Below are positions 14,190 through 18,881 of a DNA stretch of 18,881 nucleotides, piece by piece. Under the pieces are notes generated by a model. The model did not search any database and was not told the DNA's origin. It saw nothing but the letters and a program-made list of their open reading frames with translations. Both the position numbers and the translations under genes were made by a program. The DNA lies in the NCBI GenBank assembly GCA_036518955.1, contig DATDMG010000270.1, positions 1 through 18,881 of the forward strand, given 5' to 3'. Within the stretch, counting starts at the first letter, position 1, and every line of letters starts with the position of its first letter. The DNA is from DATDMG01 sp036518955 (lineage in GTDB: Bacteria > Actinomycetota > Actinomycetes > Actinomycetales > Kineosporiaceae).

Positions 14190-15635
14190 ATGAGCCAGAC
14201 CGTCAGGATCGAACCGGTCACCCGGATCGAGGGTCACGCGAAGATCACGATCCGGCTGTCGGACGACGGCAGCGTCGAGGACGCCCGGCTGCACGTCACC
14301 GAGTTCCGCGGGTTCGAGGAGTTCTGCCGCGGCCGGCCGGTGTGGGAGATGCCCAGCCTCACCGCGCGGGTGTGCGGCATCTGCCCCGTCAGCCACCTGC
14401 TGGCCTCCGCCCGCGCCGTCGACGGGATCATGGGCGTGACGCCGCCCCGCCCGGCCCGGATGCTGCGCGCCCTGGCGAACCTCGGCCAGTTGACGCAGAG
14501 CCACGCGCTGAGCTTCTTCCACCTCAGCGGCCCGGACCTGCTGCTGGGCATGGACGCCGCGCCGGGGCTGCGGAACATCTTCGGCCTGATGGCCGCGGAA
14601 CCCGAGGTCGCCCGACGCGGGATCCGGCTGCGGGCGTTCGGCCAGTCCGTGATCGAAGCCGTGGCGGGCCGCCGGGTGCACTCCCCCGGAATCGTCCCCG
14701 GCGGGATCGCCCAGCCGATGCCGCCCGCCACCCGGGACTCGATCAGGGCCGCCCTGCCCGAGGCCCGGCAGGCGGCCGAGGAGAGCCTGAAGCTGTACCT
14801 GTACATCGCCGAGCGGTTCGACCGTGAGATCCGCTCCTTCGGCGAGTTCCCCAGCCTCTTCCTCGGCCTGGCCAACCGGGACGGCACCTGGGAGCACCAG
14901 CACCACAAGGGTCATCTCAAGGTGATCGACTCCCGGGGCGCAACCGTGATCGACAACCTCGACCCCTTCCACTACCGCGACTGGATCGGCGAGGCCGCCG
15001 TCCCCGACTCCTACCTCAAGGCCCCGTACATCAAGCCGTTCGTCTCCGACGGGCAGCCGCTGGCCCACGGCATGTACCGGGTCGGTGCGCTGGCGCGGGT
15101 CAACCTGTGCCAGCGGATGGGCACCCCGGCCGCCGACGAGGCACTGGCCGAGCTGCGCTCGCTGGCCGGGCCCGTGCCGCTGTCCTCGTTCCACTACCAC
15201 CACGCCCGGCTGATCGAGGTGATCGCCTGCCTCGAGCTGATGGAGCGCCTGCTCGACGACCCGCGGCTGCTCGACTCGAACGTGCGGGCGGAGGCGTCGG
15301 TCAGCCGCCGGCGTGGCGTGGGAGTCTCCGAGGCGCCGCGCGGAACCCTGTTCCACGAGTACGAGGTGGACGAGAACGGCCTGGTCACCGACGTCAACCT
15401 GATCATCGCCACCGGGCAGAACGCGCTGGCGATGAACGCCACCCTGTTGCAGCTCGCCAGGGAGTACGTCACCGGCCCGAATCCCCCGGAGTCCGTGCTG
15501 AACCGGCTCGAGGCCGGCGTCCGGGCCTTCGACCCCTGCCTGAGCTGCTCCACGCACGCGGCCGGATCGATGCCCTTGGAAGTGGTCGTGCGGGACAGCG
15601 ACGGCGTCGAGCTGTCCCGCACCTGCCGGGGGTGA
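14190..15635 (+). CDS. hoxH: [NiFe] hydrogenase large (catalytic) subunit HoxH
   Basis: A 481-residue catalytic subunit performing H2 = 2H+ + 2e-. The N-terminal motif RIEPVTRIEGHAKI is present. The Ni-Fe ligands are RVCGICPVSH (Cys62, Cys65; His69 conserved) and DPCLSCSTH (Cys450, Cys453; His456). DPFHYRDWI is another block typical of the HoxH type. After His456 come 25 residues (AAGSMPLEVVV onward), the peptide normally removed by HoxW after nickel insertion, so the precursor is complete. GAGGAG about 11 bases upstream supports the ATG. The pairing with hoxEFU and the short small subunit place it in group 3d (bidirectional, NAD(P)-coupled) rather than the F420-, ferredoxin- or membrane-linked types. 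The hoxW start is 6 bases downstream. Confidence 0.96.
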   Translation: MSQTVRIEPVTRIEGHAKITIRLSDDGSVEDARLHVTEFRGFEEFCRGRPVWEMPSLTARVCGICPVSHLLASARAVDGIMGVTPPRPARMLRALANLGQLTQSHALSFFHLSGPDLLLGMDAAPGLRNIFGLMAAEPEVARRGIRLRAFGQSVIEAVAGRRVHSPGIVPGGIAQPMPPATRDSIRAALPEARQAAEESLKLYLYIAERFDREIRSFGEFPSLFLGLANRDGTWEHQHHKGHLKVIDSRGATVIDNLDPFHYRDWIGEAAVPDSYLKAPYIKPFVSDGQPLAHGMYRVGALARVNLCQRMGTPAADEALAELRSLAGPVPLSSFHYHHARLIEVIACLELMERLLDDPRLLDSNVRAEASVSRRRGVGVSEAPRGTLFHEYEVDENGLVTDVNLIIATGQNALAMNATLLQLAREYVTGPNPPESVLNRLEAGVRAFDPCLSCSTHAAGSMPLEVVVRDSDGVELSRTCRG

Positions 15636-15641
15636 GCCGTC

Positions 15642-16088
15642 GTGCCCGCTGACCAGGTCGACCTGCTGGTCATCGGGATCGGCAGTGACCTGCACCGCGA
15701 CGACGCTGCCGGCCGGGTGGTGGCGGACCGGGTGGAAGCCCTCGGGCTGGCGGGGGTCGGCGTCCGGTCGCTGTGCCAGTTGGTGCCCGAACTCGTCGTC
15801 GATCTCGCCAGGTGCGCCCGGGCGGTGTTCGTCGACGCCGACCCGGGCTGCACCGAGGTCACCGTGCGGCGGGTCGATCCCGCGGACGGCGGGACGACCG
15901 TGACCCATCACGCCACTCCCGCGGGACTGCTCCGACTGGCCGGGGCGGTCGGCGTCAGGCCACCCGACGCGGTGCAGCTCGGTATCCCGGCCACGCACCT
16001 CGGGCTCGGCGTCGTGCTGTCCCGGCAGACCAGATCCGGCGTCGAGACGGCCATCGAGATGATCACCCGGCTCGTTGCGGGCACGTAG
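15642..16088 (+). CDS. hoxW: Hydrogenase maturation endopeptidase HoxW
   Basis: A 148-residue protease of the HybD/HycI family that cleaves the C-terminal tail of HoxH once nickel is bound. The N-terminal motif is GIGSDLHRDDAAG (12-24). FVDADPG (63-69) supplies the second metal-ligand Asp and THHATPAGLL (88-97) the His. Two usually conserved positions differ: the Asn of GxGN is Ser15, and the Gly after DD is Ala22. The ligand residues themselves are kept, so it is probably functional. GTG at 15642 is 6 bases after the hoxH stop, preceded by a G-rich stretch at the end of hoxH. It is the last gene of the operon; no hyp genes follow. Confidence 0.9.
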   Translation: MPADQVDLLVIGIGSDLHRDDAAGRVVADRVEALGLAGVGVRSLCQLVPELVVDLARCARAVFVDADPGCTEVTVRRVDPADGGTTVTHHATPAGLLRLAGAVGVRPPDAVQLGIPATHLGLGVVLSRQTRSGVETAIEMITRLVAGT

Positions 16089-16223
16089 CACCCGGATCTG
16101 CCCCGTCTGCAACCGCGTCGTCCGCTAGACCTTCTCAGCGGCGACCCCGCTGCCTCGTGCAGACCGCCACATGGGCTCCCAAGGGGAGATCTTCGGTGCC
16201 CACGGTGCCGTCACGGCCGACAC

Positions 16224-16565
16224 TCACCGCATCGGGAGCGGTCGAACCCGATGATGGATCGTGGAGAGGGATACGACGGCTCCCGCGTCGGCATCTTCGA
16301 TCACGGTAGGCAGGTTCGCGAGGATGAGACCGCCGTTCCGCGGGCGTCAGGGTGTCTGTGGATCGCAGCAGGATCAACGATGGGCTCCTCGCGCCCGAGA
16401 CGGCGAGCATGATCGTGAAATCGGTGTCCGCCGACACGATCACCTGATCACGAGCCAACGCGTGCGCCAGGATGACATCATCCGTCGCGGTCGGTAGCCG
16501 ATGGTCCACGACGTGCGGGGTCCGCGCTCACGCGCTCTGCGACGCGAGTCGATGAGGCTGTTGTT
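16224..16565 (-). pseudogene. Frameshifted DUF5615 (PIN-like toxin) gene
   Basis: The minus strand reads HVVDHRLPTATDDVILAHAL followed by ARDQVIVSADTDFTIMLAVS and PSLILLRSTDTLTP, the core of DUF5615 PIN-domain-like toxins, including the conserved TDDVIL and ADTDF acidic motifs. Near 16345 the frame is lost. Another frame continues as GGLILANLPTVIEDADAGAV, VSLSTIHHRVRPLPMR and TGA at 16224, the normal end of the family. Upstream of HVVDH, pieces resembling the N-terminus (LIDSR, RVAERVSADPARRG) are spread over further frames. With at least two frameshifts the toxin cannot be made. The usual DUF433 antitoxin partner is not seen. It converges on hoxW from the right. Confidence 0.68.
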
Positions 16566-16709
16566 CGGCGCTCCCGGAGGAGCTCCCGACGTGATGTGCC
16601 GGAACATCCCCTGATCCGCACGCCCTGGGCTTGCTGGCGCCGCGGTGGCACGAGACCATGATCTTTCGGGCGCATCCCGCCGGTGGTCTCGTAGGAAGGG
16701 GGCGGGAGG

Positions 16710-17546
16710 ATGAGCGGTCGTCCTTCTGGCTGGGCAGGTCTGGTGGTGGGCGACGGGGACGCGGTCCTGACCGGAGGGACGCTGCTTCGGTCCCGCGACG
16801 GTTGGTGCGTGGCACCTGATAAGGCGAGGGTGCTCACCGAGCACGGCGAGGTGGAAGCCGTCATGCCCAGGGTGGACCTGCGCCTGCCCGATCCCGGCGC
16901 GGCGACGGCCCTGCACCGCCGCCGGGTCGTGGTGACCGGTACCTGGAGCGGCCGGCGCCTTCAGGTCGGTGCCGTCGAGCCCGACCCGACGGACGCCGGC
17001 CTCCTGGACCTGGACCGCGAGGACCCCGTCTCGCCGATCCCCGACAGGCAATCCGGGCCCCTGGTGTCGCCCAAAGCCCTGTACGACGACTTCTTCCGCA
17101 ACCCGCCGCTGCGGCCCCCGCTGGGCCCGTCGACGACGTCGCAGGCCGAGCGCGACCTGGTCACCGCCGGCACTTTGCTGGTGCCGGTGGGGGCCGCGAC
17201 CGGGCACCCGCTGGCGGTGGTCGCGACCACCGAGGCCGGCTCCGCCGTCCGCGCCGCGCTGGCCGACGAGTACGGCCAGGACCTGGGCGTGGCCATCTGC
17301 CCCTGGACCAAGCAGACCCTCCACGAGGTGACACGGCTCGTCGGCCGGGTGGCCGAGGAGGAGTCGGTGCTCAGCAGCATCGGCATGACCATCGGGTCCG
17401 ATCATTTCCCACGCGCCACGGCCACCCTGCTCTACCTGCCCTCCGTGCTGGCGCAGCGCCTGGCCCCCTACCCCGACGACGTGCTGGACCTGACCCTGTT
17501 GGTCGTCCCGGCCATCAGGCGCTCCCCCGTGCCGGGGGAGCAGTAG
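16710..17546 (+). CDS. Conserved-looking protein of unknown function
   Basis: A 278-residue soluble protein with uniform coding bias throughout. ATG at 16710 is preceded by GGAAGGGGGCGGGAGG, which can serve as ribosome-binding site. The first 100 residues alternate strands and turns (TGGTLLRSRDGWCVAP, RRRVVVTGTWSGRRLQVGAV) and suggest a small beta barrel. Residues 100-155 are Pro/Asp-rich and look like a linker. The rest is mixed alpha/beta with VTAGTLLVPVGAATGHPLAV and LLYLPSVLAQRL. There is no signal peptide, membrane helix or catalytic motif that I recognise. It stands alone between relics and its last codons form a strong hairpin. It is one of few intact frames right of the hox operon, so it is probably expressed. 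I propose no function. Confidence 0.7.
   Translation: MSGRPSGWAGLVVGDGDAVLTGGTLLRSRDGWCVAPDKARVLTEHGEVEAVMPRVDLRLPDPGAATALHRRRVVVTGTWSGRRLQVGAVEPDPTDAGLLDLDREDPVSPIPDRQSGPLVSPKALYDDFFRNPPLRPPLGPSTTSQAERDLVTAGTLLVPVGAATGHPLAVVATTEAGSAVRAALADEYGQDLGVAICPWTKQTLHEVTRLVGRVAEEESVLSSIGMTIGSDHFPRATATLLYLPSVLAQRLAPYPDDVLDLTLLVVPAIRRSPVPGEQ
17521..17541 (+). terminator. 8-bp perfect hairpin at the end of the unknown gene
   Basis: GCTCCCCC (17521-17528) pairs perfectly with GGGGGAGC (17534-17541) across a 5-base loop. It lies inside the last codons, just before the TAG at 17544-17546. The position and GC content suggest a terminator that overlaps the coding end; there is no T-run. Confidence 0.35.
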
Positions 17547-17599
17547 CACGCCGGTCCTATCGGAGCGCCGTCCGACCGATCGCGCGGGTCGATCAGCCG

Positions 17600-17785
17600 G
17601 CGCATGGATCTCGACGAACCGGCGCAGCAGGGCGGGCGGATGGACGATCTCGCAGCAGCGCCCCCTGCCCTTCGGGGTGTCGGCCTCCTCGAGCGGGACG
17701 TATCCCGCGTCCTGGTAGACGTCGATCCGGGTGCAGCTACCCGGTGGCTCCCGGGAGGAGGTGTCGTTGGGCACCGACCAGCATC
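17600..17785 (-). pseudogene. Unidentified coding fragment
   Basis: A minus-strand stretch with very strong G/C-ending codon bias reads SCTRIDVYQDAGYVPLEEAD, TPKGRGRCCEIVHPPALL and RRFVEIHAP. The frame stays open leftwards but loses its bias after about 17600, where it runs antisense to the unknown gene. No good start is seen: a GTG at 17774 is in frame without a ribosome-binding site. It looks like the broken end of a gene. Family not recognised. Confidence 0.3.
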
Positions 17786-18172
17786 GATATGATCACTAGA
17801 ACGCCACCGGCAAGGGGCCCGGGTCCTCCTGACCGTCCGGGGCACCCGGCCTGACGTGGGCCGGGCCGCAGGGAAACACGCCGGTGCCGGTCAGCGCGTC
17901 GCGTGCGCATCGTCGTCACCAACCAGCCCTTGACCTGGACCGACATCTCGCCGCTCTCGAGACGACGGCGAGCCAAGCTGCGCCCGGTGGGCATCGATGC
18001 CGTGTCCGCCAGCTGGGAGCAAGCCTCGTCGAGATGTCATCACGACAATTCCACGTGTTGCCTCAAGCACAGAGCCAAGGGGATGGTGCTGGGCCAAGGG
18101 GATGGTGCTGGGGTGGTGCGACGCTCGGACCGAGGTCCGCTCCTGCGTCGCTTCGCGGTGTCGGCTCGACGA
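17786..18172. other. No supported gene; holds a tandem repeat
   Basis: About 390 bases between the unidentified fragment and the maleylpyruvate isomerase-like relic. Frames are open on both strands without motifs. The only clear structure is the 19-bp duplication at 18075-18112. Confidence 0.45.
18075..18112. repeat. 19-bp perfect tandem duplication
   Basis: CCAAGGGGATGGTGCTGGG is repeated head to tail (18075-18093, 18094-18112), followed by a further partial GGTGGTG. Non-coding location; probably slippage. Confidence 0.92.
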
Positions 18173-18638
18173 TCAGCCGAACATCAGGAGGTCCGACGTG
18201 GTGGCTCCTTCGAGGCGGTAGCGGCCCGGGTCCGGACTGCGTCCGGCGCACATCCGGATCAGGGTGGCGGGATCGGTCTCCAGCCAAGCGGCCGGCTCGC
18301 CGTTCACCGGTCCCAGTCTGAGCTCTCGCCTCCCGGCCGGCGCCGTCAGCCTGACTCGGGTTACCGGGACGTCACGGGCCACACTGCGTTCGGCCAGCAA
18401 CACGAGGGCGTCGTCCACACCGGCCGAGGACCAGGCGTCCGGGCGCGCCAGCGCATCCCGGACGTCGCCGCCATGCACCCACTCGCCGAGGGCCAGCCCA
18501 TCCAGACGCCCGCCCGCGGCGTCCATCGCGGCGGCGGCGTAGCATCCCCAACGCCGCCGAGCAATGAGCCAGCACGTCCCGGACCGACCAGCCAGGAAGC
18601 ACGGTCGGCAGTCCCCGCCCCGTAACCGGCGGAGCCGG
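18173..18638 (-). pseudogene. Broken maleylpyruvate isomerase-family (mycothiol-dependent, DinB-like) gene
   Basis: Two frames carry consecutive parts of one family. At about 18540-18638 the minus strand reads GLPTVLPGWSVRDVLAHCSA, the GWxVRDVLAH metal-site block of mycothiol-dependent DinB-like enzymes. From 18526 a second frame reads MDAAGGRLDGLALGEWVHGG, DVRDALARPDAW, then RLTAPAGRRELRLG and a C-terminus with CAGRSPDPGRYRLEGA ending at 18173, the usual end of the family. The HxxD-type ligand motif (VHGGDVRDAL) is retained. The 50 or so residues that usually separate the two blocks appear to be missing, and the frames do not match. A further coding-like piece (SLLEATRAVAAAGPPGSRLD, about 18660-18759) in a third frame may be its start or another gene. 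Confidence 0.7.
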
Positions 18639-18844
18639 GTGGTCCCGCCGTGGGGGCCCGAGGCGGATCGCGCTCAGTGAGCCAGTCGAGCCGCGACCCG
18701 GGCGGTCCCGCAGCCGCGACCGCGCGTGTGGCCTCCAGCAACGACCTGCAGCCCCGCAACCATGCATCGTGAGGACACGATCACAGAGAGCGACTCGGCG
18801 GCGGGCACCCGGTGGAGCCCGGCGCGGCAGTAGCCGACGGGTCG

Positions 18845-18868
18845 GGATCCACACGTCCCCGTGGATCC
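18845..18868. terminator. 8-bp perfect hairpin near window end
   Basis: GGATCCAC (18845-18852) pairs with GTGGATCC (18861-18868) over an 8-base loop. It could be a terminator for a gene beyond the right edge, or a palindromic site. No T-run follows on either strand. Confidence 0.3.
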
Positions 18869-18881
18869 TTGCGGGGGCCCT

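Noticed and set aside
13239..16112. A 957-codon open frame on the minus strand
   Set aside because: It is exactly antisense to hoxU-hoxW, whose frames show proven motifs. Long antisense frames are expected in very high-GC coding DNA; the translation is low-complexity and has no domain.
16122..16141. Possible terminator after hoxW (CCGCT...AGCGG)
   Set aside because: A 5-bp stem with a 10-base loop and no T-run is too weak to call.
1..18881. tRNA, rRNA or CRISPR arrays
   Set aside because: Looked for tRNA-like cloverleafs and regularly spaced repeats; the only direct repeats seen are two-copy tandem duplications.

Overview
The window is high-GC DNA with strongly G/C-ending codons, GTG starts and tightly overlapping genes. 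This is typical of a filamentous or soil actinomycete. A relic of a mycothiol-dependent maleylpyruvate isomerase-type enzyme fits a mycothiol-making actinobacterium. I cannot name the genus from the sequence.

The clear centrepiece is one plus-strand operon, 10709-16088, encoding a complete bidirectional NAD(P)-linked [NiFe] hydrogenase (group 3d type). The order is hoxE-hoxF-hoxU-hoxY-hoxH-hoxW. HoxE, HoxF and HoxU form the diaphorase arm (FMN, NAD(P) and a chain of Fe-S clusters). HoxY and HoxH form the hydrogenase module with the Ni-Fe site. HoxW is the endopeptidase that trims the C-terminal tail of HoxH. All six frames are open, cofactor ligands are present, and genes overlap or lie at most 15 bases apart. 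No hyp metallocentre-assembly genes and no regulator lie in the window, so those must act from elsewhere.

The left part (1-6181) starts with the 5' end of an IS3-family transposase gene. It then holds a small membrane protein, a DUF6210-like protein, the wreck of a large DEAD/DEAH helicase of the kind found in defence islands, and an intact two-gene operon of HEAT-repeat proteins (3013-6181). A 14-bp hairpin at 1308-1342 and a perfect 16-bp palindromic site at 2863-2878 lie between genes.

The stretch 6488-10663 is mostly a gene graveyard. It contains the tail of an AbiEii-type toxin, pieces resembling LysE and EamA transporters, the tail of a CBM2 cellulose-binding module, an N-truncated endonuclease V, a frameshifted histidine phosphatase and an unidentified fragment. 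One intact gene, a membrane-anchored phosphodiester glycosidase (7350-8636, minus), stands among them.

Right of the hydrogenase operon (16224-18881) the pattern repeats. There is a frameshifted DUF5615 (PIN-like toxin) relic, one intact gene of unknown function (16710-17546) ending in a hairpin, an unidentified coding fragment, and a broken maleylpyruvate isomerase-like gene. The contrast between intact hox/HEAT genes and multiply broken neighbours is the most striking large-scale feature. Domain calls come from reading translated sequence and motif memory only; no searches were run.
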